From the NCBI RefSeq assembly GCF_030813435.1, contig NZ_JAUSUG010000005.1, forward strand, positions 182,613-246,612: a stretch of 64,000 bases of DNA. The letters are read 5' to 3'. The position numbers and the translations under genes were made by a program. Positions 1 through 10,065 of the stretch are shown here, piece after piece (the first letter of the stretch is position 1; each line of letters opens with the position of its first letter). The stretch is from Evansella vedderi. GTDB taxonomy: Bacteria; Bacillota; Bacilli; Bacillales; Salisediminibacteriaceae. Under the pieces are notes generated by a model. That model was given only the letters and a program-made list of their open reading frames with translations, ran no database searches and was not told where the DNA came from.

Positions 1-593
1 TTTTTATTGAAAATCAAATGAAAATCGATAACCCGCATGATAAGATTTCTCCACAATTAAGTAAAACGATCATTATCGCCCACCCTTATGACGGTGCGGA
101 CTTATTGAGAGAATACAGATTACCGAAAGAAATTATTGGAATTGCTGAACAGCATCATGGAACTACACTATTAAAATATTTTTATCATAAAGCAAATCAG
201 GAATCGGATAAATCTATTCCTGAGGAAGAATTCAGGTACCCAGGACCAAAAGCACAAACAAAGGAAGCGGCTATAGTAGGAATTGCAGATTGTGTAGAAG
301 CAGCAGTACGTTCCATGAATAAACCAACTCCTGCCAAAATAGAAACTTTAGTTAAAAAGATTATTAATGACAGATTAGAAGATGGTCAGTTTGATGAATG
401 CGACATTACATTAAAGGAATTAAGTATAGTGGCGAAATCTATTTGTGAAACACTACAAGGCACTTTCCATACTAGAATCGAATACCCTGAAGAAGTTGCA
501 GAAAAAGCGAAAGAAAAAGATAATAATAAAGAAATAGAAAGACGTAAAGACGAGCAAGATAAGAACGGAGGAAACGAGAAAGAGGGTGATTAA
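1..593 (+). CDS. pgpH: C-terminal part of 7TM-HD cyclic-di-AMP phosphodiesterase PgpH (partial at 5' end)
   Basis: The reading frame is open to the window edge (F-I-E-N-Q before the first ATG at 18), so the gene starts upstream and only its last ~195 codons are present. The fragment carries the end of the HD hydrolase domain: NPHDKISPQLSKTIIIAHP, then IAEQHHGTTLLKYFYHKA, as in the YqfF/PgpH family. Family members are membrane proteins whose cytoplasmic HD domain degrades c-di-AMP. The tail ends in a charged K/E-rich stretch. It overlaps the ybeY ribosome-binding region, as expected for the conserved yqfF-yqfG operon. Confidence 0.93.
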   Translation, partial: FIENQMKIDNPHDKISPQLSKTIIIAHPYDGADLLREYRLPKEIIGIAEQHHGTTLLKYFYHKANQESDKSIPEEEFRYPGPKAQTKEAAIVGIADCVEAAVRSMNKPTPAKIETLVKKIINDRLEDGQFDECDITLKELSIVAKSICETLQGTFHTRIEYPEEVAEKAKEKDNNKEIERRKDEQDKNGGNEKEGD

Positions 594-597
594 GTTT

Positions 598-1065
598 ATG
601 GAATATAAACAAGTGGGGCTAATAGATGAAACGGGTGAATTACCAGATGACTTGTTAAACCTTGTTGGTGATGTAATTGAAACAGCAATTGAGTATGAAA
701 ATATAGAAGAAAATGTAGAAGTTGCCATTACCTTTGTTAACGATGAGCGAATTCAAGAATTGAATCGTGAATATAGGGGGAAGGATCAACCTACAGATGT
801 ATTGTCCTTTGCGTTGAATGATGGGGAGGATACCCTCTTGACCGACGAAGATGTTCCTGAACTCCTTGGTGATATAATTGTTTCGGTTCCACGGGCTATT
901 ATCCAAGCAGAGGAATATGGGCATGATTTAAAACGGGAACTTTGTTTTCTTGCGGTCCATGGCTTCCTGCATTTATTAGGGTATGACCATGATTCCGTAG
1001 AAAATGAAAAAATAATGTTTAGTAAGCAAGAGGGTATATTAAATAAACATGGTCTCAAGAAATAA
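598..1065 (+). CDS. ybeY: Endoribonuclease YbeY (rRNA maturation factor)
   Basis: Zinc-dependent RNase of the UPF0054 family acting in 16S rRNA 3'-end maturation and ribosome quality control. The diagnostic metal motif HGFLHLLGYDHD sits near residues 121-132, with H121, H125 and H131 as the expected ligands. The length (155 aa) is normal. An in-frame GTG at 586 would be possible, but it lies inside the Shine-Dalgarno sequence AGAGGGTGAT; that site is spaced correctly for the ATG at 598. The gene lies between pgpH and dgkA and overlaps dgkA by 17 bases, so the three are likely co-transcribed. Confidence 0.96.
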   Translation: MEYKQVGLIDETGELPDDLLNLVGDVIETAIEYENIEENVEVAITFVNDERIQELNREYRGKDQPTDVLSFALNDGEDTLLTDEDVPELLGDIIVSVPRAIIQAEEYGHDLKRELCFLAVHGFLHLLGYDHDSVENEKIMFSKQEGILNKHGLKK

Positions 1066-1441
1066 TCGACCATTTATATCGTGGAGCCGGTTAAAGAAGA
1101 GTTTTGTTTATGCGTCAACCGGTATTATACACACTTGGAAGCATGAACAAAATTTTAGAATTCATTCCATGTTGATTGTATTGGTACTTATTCTGGCACA
1201 ATTATTAAATGTTCCACTGTATGAACAAGCACTTCTCATTATTGTTATTGGTGGAGTATTGGCATTGGAGCTAATAAACACTGCAGTGGAGCATTGTGTT
1301 GATCTAATTGTTGAAACTTATGATGTAAGGGCAAAAATAATTAAAGACGCTGCGGCTGGGGCAGTGTTTGTATTTTCTTTAACAGCTGTGATTGTAGGTG
1401 CAATGATTTTTATCCCGAAGATACTTGCACTTTTTTTATAG
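1049..1441 (+). CDS. dgkA: Diacylglycerol/undecaprenol kinase family membrane protein
   Basis: Small integral membrane kinase of the DgkA family (130 aa), with three predicted transmembrane helices. The family signature ELINTAVEHCVDLI is present around residues 75-88; its acidic residues bind Mg-ATP. In Bacillus the physiological substrate is undecaprenol, and the phosphate product feeds the cell-wall lipid-carrier pool. The start ATG lies within the end of ybeY, giving a translationally coupled overlap. Confidence 0.95.
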   Translation: MVSRNNRPFISWSRLKKSFVYASTGIIHTWKHEQNFRIHSMLIVLVLILAQLLNVPLYEQALLIIVIGGVLALELINTAVEHCVDLIVETYDVRAKIIKDAAAGAVFVFSLTAVIVGAMIFIPKILALFL

Positions 1442-1488
1442 CCGTTTTTTAAAAGATTGTAGCTTTTAAATAAAATAGAATAAAAATA

Positions 1489-1655
1489 CTGCTCGAATCC
1501 GATACAGGCGGACCAATTACGCCTAAAGACAGCCCGCGTCCTGGGATCCCTCGCGGGCAATGCTTCAGACTCCTCGTTCGCAAAACCGGCCTCTGTGGGG
1601 TCTTCAGCTATTGTTTTTCCCACTGGAGTCGCCGCCTTTCACTACTTCGAGTTGT
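1489..1655. repeat. GC-rich degenerate intergenic repeat, copy 1
   Basis: Between dgkA and cdd lies a stretch visibly richer in GC than its surroundings, containing CCGATACAGGCGGACC, AATTACGCC and GACAGCCCGCGTCC. Its first ~60 bases match the element at 13171 (GCGGACCAATTACGC is shared), and the CAGGCGGACC core recurs in inverse orientation at ~39769. No coding frame is evident. The end points are approximate. Confidence 0.6.
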
Positions 1656-1676
1656 GGAAATACAACGTTTATATGA

Positions 1677-2120
<444 letters not shown>

Positions 2121-2127
2121 GTGCAGC

Positions 2128-3024
2128 ATGAAAAAATCAGGATTTGTTGCTTTAATTGGACGTCCAAACGTGGGGAAGTCCACATTGTTGAACGAGGTTC
2201 TTGGTCAAAAGGTTGCTATCATGAGTGATAAAGCACAAACAACACGTAATAGAATTCAAGGAGTTTATACTGAAGAGCGGGGACAAATCGTCTTTATTGA
2301 TACTCCGGGAATACATAAACCGAAACATCGCCTTGGGGATTTTATGATGAAAATTGCGCAAACGACGTTAGGAGAGGTAGATGTCGTTCTTTTTTTAGTG
2401 GATGCAAAGGAAGGAAAAGGGCGCGGGGATTTATTTATAATGGACAGGCTAAAAAATGTAAACACGCCGGTGTTTTTAGTAGTAAATAAAATTGATGAAG
2501 TTCATCCTGACGACTTGTTTCTCCTCATTGATGAGTACCGCAAGGAATTTGATTTTACAGAAGTAATTCCAGTGTCAGCGTTATACGGTAACAACACTAA
2601 TACACTTTTGGATCAAGTATTTCATTATCTTGAGGAGGGACCACAATACTATCCAGAGGATCAAGTGACGGATCATCCGGAGCGCTTTTTAATGTCTGAA
2701 ATGATCCGTGAAAAAGTTCTACACCTTACACACGAAGAAGTTCCCCATTCCATTGCTGTAGAAATTGAACAAATTAATCGCAGGGAAAATAATCGTGCTA
2801 TTCATGTTGGTGCGGTAATCGTTGTAGAAAGAAGCTCACAAAAAGGGATTATTATTGGAAAACAAGGAAAAATGCTAAAAGAAATTGGACAAAAGGCCCG
2901 TGAAGATATTGAGGCCCTATTAGGCTCTAAAGTATTTTTAGAGCTTTGGGTTAGAGTGGAGAAGGATTGGCGTAATAAAGGTAAGTATTTAAAGGACTTC
3001 GGTTACACAACGGAGGAGTATTAA
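2128..3024 (+). CDS. era: GTPase Era
   Basis: Essential GTPase that binds the 3' end of 16S rRNA and helps assemble the 30S subunit. G1 is GRPNVGKST (residues 11-19), G3 is DTPGIH near residue 61, and G4 is NKID near residue 123. The C-terminal KH RNA-binding domain contains [14 protein letters not shown]. The length of 298 aa is standard. It sits in the cdd-era-yqzL-recO order found across Bacillaceae. Confidence 0.98.
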   Translation: MKKSGFVALIGRPNVGKSTLLNEVLGQKVAIMSDKAQTTRNRIQGVYTEERGQIVFIDTPGIHKPKHRLGDFMMKIAQTTLGEVDVVLFLVDAKEGKGRGDLFIMDRLKNVNTPVFLVVNKIDEVHPDDLFLLIDEYRKEFDFTEVIPVSALYGNNTNTLLDQVFHYLEEGPQYYPEDQVTDHPERFLMSEMIREKVLHLTHEEVPHSIAVEIEQINRRENNRAIHVGAVIVVERSSQKGIIIGKQGKMLKEIGQKAREDIEALLGSKVFLELWVRVEKDWRNKGKYLKDFGYTTEEY

Positions 3025-3298
3025 GGTCTTTTGCTAATACTGCAAATAATAATGGAGTCGCCTCCTTTTCTTCTGTTGAACGCCTGATGTATGTTACAGT
3101 AGTGTTAAAAATTTTAAATATTTAGATAAGTACAAGGGGACCTATTGAAAAATATTGTCAAAAGGTCTATTATAGCCTTACAAAGGTGGAAGGAAGTTAA
3201 TTGTCAATATTTCCATATCATGAAACGGGTAATAGAGGTCAAGATAATAATATGTATGGAGGTAATTTATTACTCTTTGCTGAAAGGTGGAAATACTC

Positions 3299-3445
3299 AT
3301 GATGGACTTAACTTGGAAGGTCTTCTCAATGACAGGCAACATCGATTCATATTTATTGTACAAGGAATTTGAACGAGATGGCTCTTTTGCAGACGAGAAG
3401 GAAGAGGAGTTAGAGTCAGAAGAGTTTAATCCTCCAACACATTAA
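3299..3445 (+). CDS. yqzL: YqzL family small protein
   Basis: A 48-codon gene between era and recO. It starts with two tandem ATGs (3299 and 3302) about 8 bases after AAAGGTGG. The product begins MMDLTWKVFSMTGNIDSYLL and continues with an acidic tail ending NPPTH. This matches the YqzL family, which occupies the same position in Bacillus. The function is unknown. A different, longer frame at 3145-3372 overlaps it but has no family resemblance. Confidence 0.88.
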   Translation: MMDLTWKVFSMTGNIDSYLLYKEFERDGSFADEKEEELESEEFNPPTH

Positions 3446-3476
3446 CCTCTATCCGCCAAATTTGGTGGTGAATAAT

Positions 3477-4226
3477 TTGCTTCACAAAGTTGAAGGATTA
3501 GTCATTCGAACGAATGATTACGGAGAAACAAACAAAATAATTACGATCTTTACAAGGGAAAATGGTAAAGTAGCAGTAATGGCACGGGGGGCAAAGCGAC
3601 CGAAAAGTCGTTTTGCATCCAGTGCCCAACTTTTTATGTACGGTATTTTTGTATATCAACGCTCGACAGGGGTTGGAACTCTCAATTCTGCTGATGTAGT
3701 GGATTCCTTTCGCGAAATTAGAAGTGACTTAAAGCTAACAGCATATGGGGCATACATTGTAGAATTAGTAGATAAATTAACAGAAGACAATACCCGGAAC
3801 CCTTTTTTATTTGAACTTGTTTATCAGACAATAGTTCATTTAAATGAAGGGATTGACCCTGACATTATTACAAGGATTTTTGAGACTAAAATGTTGGAAG
3901 TGGCAGGTGTTACCCCTGCATTGGATCGATGCTCTTTGTGCGGTAATCCTGAAAGTCATTTTGTTTTTTCCATGAGGCATTCTGGTGTACTCTGTTCTAG
4001 ATGTAAGTTTGAAGATCCCTACTCTATTTCCATACATCGAGCAGTAATTAAATTACTGCGATTGTTTCAACACTTAGATTTAAAAAGAATCGGCACTATA
4101 AATGTTAAACAAGAAACGAAGGATCAATTAAAAGAAATACTTGCCCATTACTATGATGAATTTGTAGGAGTTCGTCTAAAATCAAAACGGTTTTTAGATC
4201 AAATTGACAAATTGTATCGAGAATAA
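3477..4226 (+). CDS. recO: DNA repair protein RecO
   Basis: Recombination mediator of the RecFOR pathway that anneals strands and loads RecA onto SSB-coated DNA. The N-terminal OB fold reads KVEGLVIRTNDYGETNKII, and a Cys4 zinc site is visible (CSLCG near residue 150 and CSRC about 20 residues later). I prefer the TTG at 3477, which gives M-L-H-K-V-E-G as in relatives and lies 6 bases after GGTGGTG; the upstream TTG and GTG codons fall at or before that site. The length is 249 aa. Confidence 0.95.
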   Translation: MLHKVEGLVIRTNDYGETNKIITIFTRENGKVAVMARGAKRPKSRFASSAQLFMYGIFVYQRSTGVGTLNSADVVDSFREIRSDLKLTAYGAYIVELVDKLTEDNTRNPFLFELVYQTIVHLNEGIDPDIITRIFETKMLEVAGVTPALDRCSLCGNPESHFVFSMRHSGVLCSRCKFEDPYSISIHRAVIKLLRLFQHLDLKRIGTINVKQETKDQLKEILAHYYDEFVGVRLKSKRFLDQIDKLYRE

Positions 4227-4227
4227 G

Positions 4228-4256
4228 TTGACAGGAAGTTTTTTTTTCAGTAAGAT
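4228..4256 (+). promoter_or_regulatory. SigA-type promoter of the glyQS T-box leader
   Basis: A consensus -35 TTGACA (4228-4233), a 17-base spacer and TAAGAT (4251-4256). The -35 begins 1 base after the recO stop codon, so glyQS has its own transcription start directly at the end of recO. Confidence 0.8.
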
Positions 4257-4261
4257 TTGAA

Positions 4262-4494
4262 TAAATTATATATCGGTGCAAGGATAGAAAGGAGTACTTA
4301 CTCCCTCTGTATAATGTTATAAAGCGAACCTAGGATGGTGGAAGCTAGGGATACAGACAGTAAGGAAGGCGTTCTGGAGCACACTATGGAAAGAGGCTTC
4401 AAGTTCTTTAATTTCTAGCTTGAAGCAAATAGGGTGGAACCGCGGGTAACTCTCGTCCCTATGTCAATAAGACATAGTGCGAGAGTTTTTTTGT
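4262..4494 (+). promoter_or_regulatory. T-box riboswitch (glycine) with leader terminator
   Basis: The T-box AGGGTGGAACCGCG is at 4431-4444 and is followed by a terminator hairpin (CTCTCG ... CGAGAG with an inner CTATGTC/GACATAG stem and a T tract, 4450-4494). A plausible specifier is GGC at 4368-4370 within GGAAGGCGTTC, which fits tRNA-Gly. Uncharged tRNA-Gly should stabilise the antiterminator and allow transcription of glyQS. The family is certain; the exact specifier is inferred. Confidence 0.95.
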
Positions 4495-4618
4495 TTATAA
4501 AAAAATGTTTTCTAAAAAAAGAGTTGTTTATAAAAAAGCAATAAAGTTTAAGAAAACAGCCTACAAAAAACGTCACTTTTATTTTTCTTAAAAAACCGAT
4601 AAAGATGGAGGGAAAGTC

Positions 4619-5509
4619 ATGAATGTTCAAGATATGATCTTGACGTTACAAAAATTTTGGTCAAAACAAAATTGTTTAATTTTACAGGCTTATGATGTGG
4701 AAAAAGGAGCAGGAACAATGAATCCTATGACTTTTTTACGGAGCATTGGACCTGAGCCATGGAATGTGGCCTATGTTGAACCGTCAAGGCGTCCCGCAGA
4801 TGGTCGTTACGGTGAGAACCCAAACCGTTTATATCAACATCATCAGTTTCAAGTGATTATGAAACCCTCACCAGACAATATTCAAGAGCTGTATTTGAAT
4901 AGTTTGCGTGAGTTAGGTATTAACCCTGAAGAGCATGATATCCGCTTTGTTGAAGACAACTGGGAAGCTCCAACTTTGGCTGCCTGGGGCTTAGGTTGGG
5001 AGGTATGGCTGGATGGAATGGAAATAACTCAATTTACTTATTTTCAACAAGTAGGGGGATTAGATGCCAGTCCAGTTGCAGTAGAAATTACTTACGGTAT
5101 AGAGCGATTAGCCTCTTATATTCAGAATAAAGAAAATGTATTTGATTTAGAATGGGTTAACGGTTTTACATATGGCGATGTATTTCTACAAAATGAATAT
5201 GAGCAGTCCAAGTACTCTTTTGAAATCGCAGATAGTAATATGCTGTTTAACCTTTTTTCTACTTATGAACGGGAGGCTAAACGAACATTGGAAGCAAACT
5301 TAGTAATTCCAGCTTACGATTACGTTTTAAAGTGCTCTCACGTATTTAATCTACTAGACGCACAGGGGGCAATTTCCGTAACAGAAAGAACTGGTTATAT
5401 TGGGAGGGTTCGCCAATTAGCAAGGGAGTGTGCGAAGCATTATTACGAAATTAGGGAGAGTTTAGGTTTTCCTATGTTAAAAAAGGAAGGGAATGATACT
5501 CATGAGTAA
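4619..5509 (+). CDS. glyQ: Glycine-tRNA ligase alpha subunit
   Basis: Catalytic alpha chain of the bacterial alpha2beta2 glycyl-tRNA synthetase (296 aa, normal). Class II synthetase features are visible, such as [19 protein letters not shown] near the N-terminus and [12 protein letters not shown] in the active site. It starts at an ATG preceded by GGAGGG. The gene follows a glycine T-box and overlaps glyS by 8 bases. Confidence 0.98.
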   Translation: MNVQDMILTLQKFWSKQNCLILQAYDVEKGAGTMNPMTFLRSIGPEPWNVAYVEPSRRPADGRYGENPNRLYQHHQFQVIMKPSPDNIQELYLNSLRELGINPEEHDIRFVEDNWEAPTLAAWGLGWEVWLDGMEITQFTYFQQVGGLDASPVAVEITYGIERLASYIQNKENVFDLEWVNGFTYGDVFLQNEYEQSKYSFEIADSNMLFNLFSTYEREAKRTLEANLVIPAYDYVLKCSHVFNLLDAQGAISVTERTGYIGRVRQLARECAKHYYEIRESLGFPMLKKEGNDTHE

Positions 5510-7595
5510 GGGAACATTTTTATTGGAAATAGGACTAGAAGAAATGCCTGCTAGATTTGTTACCAACTCCATGGATCAATTAGCTGATAATGTAGAGGAT
5601 TGGCTAAAAAATCATCGTCTATCCTTTGATAACATAAAAAAATATTCAACCCCAAGGCGTTTAGCTATTGTCATTGAGGGACTGGATGATAAACAAGCAG
5701 ATATGGAAGAGGAAGCTAAGGGACCTTCAAAAAAAATCGCCATTGATTCAGAAGGAAATTGGACAAAGGCTGCCCAAGGTTTTTCCAGAGGGCAAGGAGT
5801 ATCAGTAGAAGAATTGTATTTCAAGGAATTAAAAGGGGAAGAGTACGTCTTTGCTAAAAAGTTTACGGAAGGGCAATCAACCGATGTTCTTTTAAAAGGA
5901 TTGAAAGACGTTATTCTTAGTATGCAATTTCCTAAAAATATGAAGTGGGGATCACATAACTTGAAATATGTTCGCCCTATAAAGTGGTTAGTGGCCCTTT
6001 TTGATAGTAAAGTAATTCCATTTGGTATTGCAGATGTCCATACAAATAATACAACATTAGGTCATCGTTTCTTGGGTGGTTTTGCCACATTGATGAAGGC
6101 AGATGATTATATCAATGTACTAATGGGTGAGCATGTTATTGTGGATCCAGTTGAACGTAAACTGGCTATTCGTCAGCAAATCACCGAATTATCCGCTGTT
6201 GAGGGCTGGAATATTCCTATTGATGAAGACTTATTAGAAGAAGTAAATAATCTTGTGGAATATCCAACCGTGCTTTATGGAAGCTTTGATGAGAGGTATT
6301 TAAATATTCCAGAAGAAGTTTTAATAACCTCCATGCGGGAGCATCAACGATATTTCCCAGTTAAGGATGGAGATGGGAAGTTATTGCCTTATTTTGTGAC
6401 CGTGAGAAACGGTGATCACCGACATTTAGATAATGTTCGAAAGGGAAATGAAAAAGTATTAAGGGCTAGACTGGCTGATGCGGAATTTTTCTATCAAGAG
6501 GATTTAAAGAAGCCGTTAGAAGAGGGGTTAAAAAGGCTTGAATCTATAGTCTACCATGTGGAATTAGGTTCAATTGGTGATAAAGTGCGACGAATTAAGG
6601 AGTTAGCCCTAACCCTCGGAAAAGATTTAGATATGACAGGGGAACGTCTAGCAAAAGTGGAGCGAGCTGCTTTATTAAGTAAAGCAGACCTTGTTACACA
6701 TATGGTAGGAGAATTTCCAGAGTTAGAAGGAAGAATGGGAGAAGAATATGCACTGAAATCTGGAGAAGATGAGGAAGTGGCAAAAGGAATTTACGAGCAT
6801 TATCTTCCAAAACAAGCAGGTGATGAGCCTCCTGCAACAGATATTGGAGCGATTGTTAGTGTATCAGATAAATTAGACACTGTCGTTACAAGTTTTGGAA
6901 TTGGATTAATACCAACCGGTTCGCAGGACCCACATGGGTTAAGAAGACAAACAGCAGGGATTGTACAAATCTTTTTAACACATGGCTGGGACTTAGACCT
7001 TATTCAGGTCCTTACAGAAGGAATTGATGTTGCCGAAAAGCGGGGATTATTAAAACGAGATAAGGAATCGGTAAAGGAAGATTTAGTGGAGTTCCTTAAA
7101 CTGCGAGTGAAGAACCTGCTTCAAGAGCAAGGAGTACGCTATGATGTTGTAGATGCAGTTTTGAAAACGGACCTTGGGCAAATTAAAACATTGGTGAACA
7201 AAGCTCATTTTCTTCAAGATCAATTGGTTAATCCAGAATTTAAACAAGTGGTGGAAGCATTTAGCCGTGTTACTAATATTTCCAAAAAAGCTACTGATGT
7301 TAGAGTAGACTTTGACTCAAATTTATTAGAGGGTGAGGCGGAGAAGGAGCTGTACAATTCTGTACAGGAAGTCCAAGCTAAGGTTCGTGACTATTTGAAA
7401 ACAGGGAAAATATCTTTTGCCTATGAAGAGCTTAAAGGGTTAGTACCAAAAATACATGATTACTTTGACAATACAATGGTTATGGCAGAGGATACTACAT
7501 TAAGAAATAATCGCCTTAAGCAAATGCAAGAGACCTCGAAAATTATTACAACATTTGCTGACTTTCAATCAATTGTGTTTCATTCTGAAGAATAA
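5502..7595 (+). CDS. glyS: Glycine-tRNA ligase beta subunit
   Basis: Beta chain of glycyl-tRNA synthetase, needed for tRNA-Gly recognition. It opens [20 protein letters not shown], typical of the family, and is 697 aa long. The HD-like segment and the C-terminal DALR-like anticodon-binding region ([13 protein letters not shown]) are present. I chose the ATG at 5502, about 9 bases after AAGGAAGGG, over the ATG at 5493, which is too close. It is co-transcribed and translationally coupled with glyQ. Confidence 0.98.
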   Translation: MSKGTFLLEIGLEEMPARFVTNSMDQLADNVEDWLKNHRLSFDNIKKYSTPRRLAIVIEGLDDKQADMEEEAKGPSKKIAIDSEGNWTKAAQGFSRGQGVSVEELYFKELKGEEYVFAKKFTEGQSTDVLLKGLKDVILSMQFPKNMKWGSHNLKYVRPIKWLVALFDSKVIPFGIADVHTNNTTLGHRFLGGFATLMKADDYINVLMGEHVIVDPVERKLAIRQQITELSAVEGWNIPIDEDLLEEVNNLVEYPTVLYGSFDERYLNIPEEVLITSMREHQRYFPVKDGDGKLLPYFVTVRNGDHRHLDNVRKGNEKVLRARLADAEFFYQEDLKKPLEEGLKRLESIVYHVELGSIGDKVRRIKELALTLGKDLDMTGERLAKVERAALLSKADLVTHMVGEFPELEGRMGEEYALKSGEDEEVAKGIYEHYLPKQAGDEPPATDIGAIVSVSDKLDTVVTSFGIGLIPTGSQDPHGLRRQTAGIVQIFLTHGWDLDLIQVLTEGIDVAEKRGLLKRDKESVKEDLVEFLKLRVKNLLQEQGVRYDVVDAVLKTDLGQIKTLVNKAHFLQDQLVNPEFKQVVEAFSRVTNISKKATDVRVDFDSNLLEGEAEKELYNSVQEVQAKVRDYLKTGKISFAYEELKGLVPKIHDYFDNTMVMAEDTTLRNNRLKQMQETSKIITTFADFQSIVFHSEE

Positions 7596-7723
7596 TTAAG
7601 GCTGTTTTCGTAAACTTGAATTGTTTGGAGAAAACAACCATAATTCAAAATAGATACTTAATCTAAACTATTTTTCAGTTATAATGAAAGATAAAGGAAA
7701 TGTTTGCCTGTGAGCAGAGGGCG

Positions 7724-8371
7724 GTGAGGACGATCGAATTAAATCAACGACAAGAGCTTATTTTGCAAATCGTTAAAGATAGTGGGCCAATTACCGGAGA
7801 ACAGATTGCCGATAAGCTATCTTTAACTAGGGCCACCTTGCGTCCGGATTTAGCCATTTTAACTATGGCTGGCTTTTTGGATGCTAGACCAAGGGTAGGG
7901 TATTTCTATACAGGTAAAACTGGTTCTCAATTATTTACAGAGCGTTTAAAGAAATTGTTTGTCAAGGATTTTCAATCTATTCCAGTAGTGGTAAATGAGT
8001 CAGCATCCGTATATGACGCTATAGTAACAATGTTTTTGGAAGACGTAGGTACTCTTTTTGTTGTGGATAAAGATTCCCATCTTATAGGAGTTTTATCAAG
8101 GAAAGACCTGTTAAGGGCAAGTATGGGGAAACAAGATTTAGAAACAATTCCAGTAAATATTATCATGACAAGAATGCCCAACATTACAACATGTAAACCA
8201 GATGATTTATTAATTGATGTGGCCAATACACTAATTAACAAACAGATCGATGCATTACCGGTTGTATTGAAGATTGCTGATGAAAGTAATGAAAAGTATG
8301 AGGTAATCGGAAGAATTACTAAAACGAATATTACAAAAGCATTTGTGCATATTGCGAATGAAATGCATTGA
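7724..8371 (+). CDS. ccpN: CcpN-type transcriptional repressor (HTH plus two CBS domains)
   Basis: Repressor of gluconeogenic genes (gapB, pckA in B. subtilis). It has an N-terminal winged HTH ([24 protein letters not shown]) and two CBS domains ([25 protein letters not shown] and [10 protein letters not shown] ... VIGRITKTN) that sense nucleotides. The GTG at 7724 gives the family start M-R-T-I-E-L-N; an in-frame ATG at 7700 would add 8 residues, and neither has an ideally spaced Shine-Dalgarno. As in B. subtilis it is followed by ppsR, with which it is probably co-transcribed. Confidence 0.93.
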   Translation: MRTIELNQRQELILQIVKDSGPITGEQIADKLSLTRATLRPDLAILTMAGFLDARPRVGYFYTGKTGSQLFTERLKKLFVKDFQSIPVVVNESASVYDAIVTMFLEDVGTLFVVDKDSHLIGVLSRKDLLRASMGKQDLETIPVNIIMTRMPNITTCKPDDLLIDVANTLINKQIDALPVVLKIADESNEKYEVIGRITKTNITKAFVHIANEMH

Positions 8372-8396
8372 GCTTAGAGGAGGTGACAACTGCTCT

Positions 8397-9212
8397 ATGG
8401 ATAAACAACCGATAGTATATGTTGTATCCGATTCAGTAGGAGAAACTGCCGAATTAGTAGTAAAAGCAGCAGCTAGTCAATTTAATGGTTCAGCAATAGA
8501 AATACAACGGGTTCCCTACGTGGAAGATAAAATGACTATTGATGAGGTGATAGCACAGGCGAAAGAGACGAATGGAATAATTGCTTTCACCTTAGTTGTA
8601 CCGGCTATCCGAAAATACTTAGAAGAGGAAGCTGTTAAAGAAGATATACCGTTGTACGATATTTTAAGTCCGATGATGAAAATGCTACAATCCCGATTTA
8701 ATAAAACACCACGAAACGAGCCTGGCTTAATGCATACATTAGATGAAGATTATTTCCGTAAAGTAGAAGCCATAGAATTTGCAGTCAAATATGATGACGG
8801 CAGGGACCCGCGTGGGGTACTTAGAGCCGATGTGGTACTAATAGGTGTTTCAAGAACATCTAAAACCCCTCTGTCTCAATATTTAGCACATAAACGATTA
8901 AAAGTGGCCAATATTCCTTTGGTTCCGGAAGTAGACCCGCCAAAAGAGTTGTTCGAAATTCCCAGCCGTAAAGTGATCGGCTTAACTATTAGTCCAGAAA
9001 AACTTAACAGTATTCGTACAGAACGTTTAAAGGCTTTGGGGTTAAAAGAAGAAGCCAATTACGCAAATGTAAAACGAATACAGGAAGAACTAAACTATTC
9101 TAATAAAATTATGGAGAAAATCGGTTGTGAAGTGATTGATGTATCTCACAAAGCAGTTGAAGAGACAGCAAATATGATATACCATATGTTCCAAAAAAAC
9201 AAAGAAAGATAA
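8397..9212 (+). CDS. ppsR: Pyruvate, phosphate dikinase regulatory protein (DUF299 kinase/phosphorylase)
   Basis: Bifunctional Ser/Thr kinase and pyrophosphorylase family that switches PPDK or PEP synthase off and on. The P-loop GVSRTSKTP lies near residue 148 and the N-terminus reads [14 protein letters not shown]. The ATG at 8397 follows a strong AGAGGAGGTGA. The length is 271 aa. The pairing with ccpN suggests a role in the glycolysis/gluconeogenesis switch (inference from context). Confidence 0.94.
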   Translation: MDKQPIVYVVSDSVGETAELVVKAAASQFNGSAIEIQRVPYVEDKMTIDEVIAQAKETNGIIAFTLVVPAIRKYLEEEAVKEDIPLYDILSPMMKMLQSRFNKTPRNEPGLMHTLDEDYFRKVEAIEFAVKYDDGRDPRGVLRADVVLIGVSRTSKTPLSQYLAHKRLKVANIPLVPEVDPPKELFEIPSRKVIGLTISPEKLNSIRTERLKALGLKEEANYANVKRIQEELNYSNKIMEKIGCEVIDVSHKAVEETANMIYHMFQKNKER

Positions 9213-9218
9213 GCTAAA

Positions 9219-9266
9219 GGGTGTTTCAAAAGGTACGGTTTTAACCTTTTGAGGCACCCTTTTTTA
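9219..9266 (+). terminator. Terminator hairpin of the GGGTG..TCAAAAGG family (copy A)
   Basis: GGGTGTTTCAAAAGGT pairs with ACCTTTTGAGGCACCC across a short loop and is followed by six T. It sits 6 bases after ppsR. Six further hairpins with the same core occur in the window (29704, 33737, 43325, 50540, 53036, 55616). Confidence 0.9.
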
Positions 9267-9537
9267 ACAAAATAGTAACAAAAATCAGTTATTTAAAAAA
9301 CTTTTTTGAATAACCTATATTAAAATTATAGCAATACGGAAAATTTTCCTTTATAATGAAATATTGTGATTTCATATTATTTTTTATGAAAAATGGGCAT
9401 AAACAATAAAAGAACAAATAAATTGTAAAAGTCAAGACTTTTTATTATTTTTTTGGTAAAGATAGTAAATGGGAATTTGTTTGGGAGATAACGTTGTAAA
9501 AAGAAGGATTCTCAAAAAGGATGTAGAATACAGAAGT
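9267..9537. other. AT-rich intergenic leader before the yqxD-dnaG-sigA operon
   Basis: No gene is recognised here. The region is very AT-rich and probably carries the promoter of the downstream operon. TATAAT-like sequences occur (for example TTTATAATG near 9352), but no convincing -35/-10 pair stands out. Short in-frame extensions of the next gene back to 9469 are discussed under that gene. Confidence 0.4.
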
Positions 9538-10005
9538 ATGAAAGAGGTTAATGGTAAAATCTTTGTCGATGGAGATTCGTGTCCGGTTGTAAATGAAATT
9601 GTTACCATTGCGAAGGAGAAAAACATAGAAGTTATTTTTGTAACTTCTTATGCACATATTCGCAAAAAGGAGTTTCCTCCTAATGTCCAATCTGTATTCG
9701 TTGATCAAGACCGAGAAGCTGCAGACTTAAAAATTGCCAATATGATTAAGAGAGACGATGTAGCTATTACAGACGACCTTGGTCTTTCGAGTTTATTACT
9801 GGCAAAGGAGGTTCAAGTTCTTACCTCGCGGGGAAAGTTAGTAACAAATGACGAAATTGACTACTTATTGGATTCAAGGTATAGATCTGCAAAACAGCGG
9901 CGTGCTGGCGCTAAAACAAAAGGTCCAAAAAAACTGACAGATCAAAATCGCCTTGATTTTAAAAAACAATTAGAAAAAATTTTGTCAAATAGGCAGGAAT
10001 TTTGA
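9538..10005 (+). CDS. yqxD: UPF0178 (YaiI/YqxD) family protein
   Basis: Conserved DUF188 protein of unknown biochemical role, resembling NYN/PIN-type nucleases. The N-terminus KIFVDGDSCPVVNEI and the segment DVAITDDLGLSSLLL are family hallmarks. The frame is open back to an ATG at 9469, but the family normally begins just before the IFVD strand, so the ATG at 9538 (155 aa) is preferred; its Shine-Dalgarno is weak. It precedes dnaG and sigA as in B. subtilis. Confidence 0.88.
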   Translation: MKEVNGKIFVDGDSCPVVNEIVTIAKEKNIEVIFVTSYAHIRKKEFPPNVQSVFVDQDREAADLKIANMIKRDDVAITDDLGLSSLLLAKEVQVLTSRGKLVTNDEIDYLLDSRYRSAKQRRAGAKTKGPKKLTDQNRLDFKKQLEKILSNRQEF

Positions 10006-10065
10006 CGGAGAGGGCGAAACTATATAAGCCATCCCTTTTATTTAGAAGGATTGGTGGTGAGGAAT

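Noticed and set aside
3145..3372. A 75-codon plus-strand frame between era and recO
   Set aside because: It overlaps the real YqzL gene (3299-3445) in another frame, has no good ribosome site and resembles no protein.
9469..9537. Longer N-terminus for the UPF0178 protein
   Set aside because: The extra 23 residues are unlike the family, which starts just before KIFVDGDSCPV.
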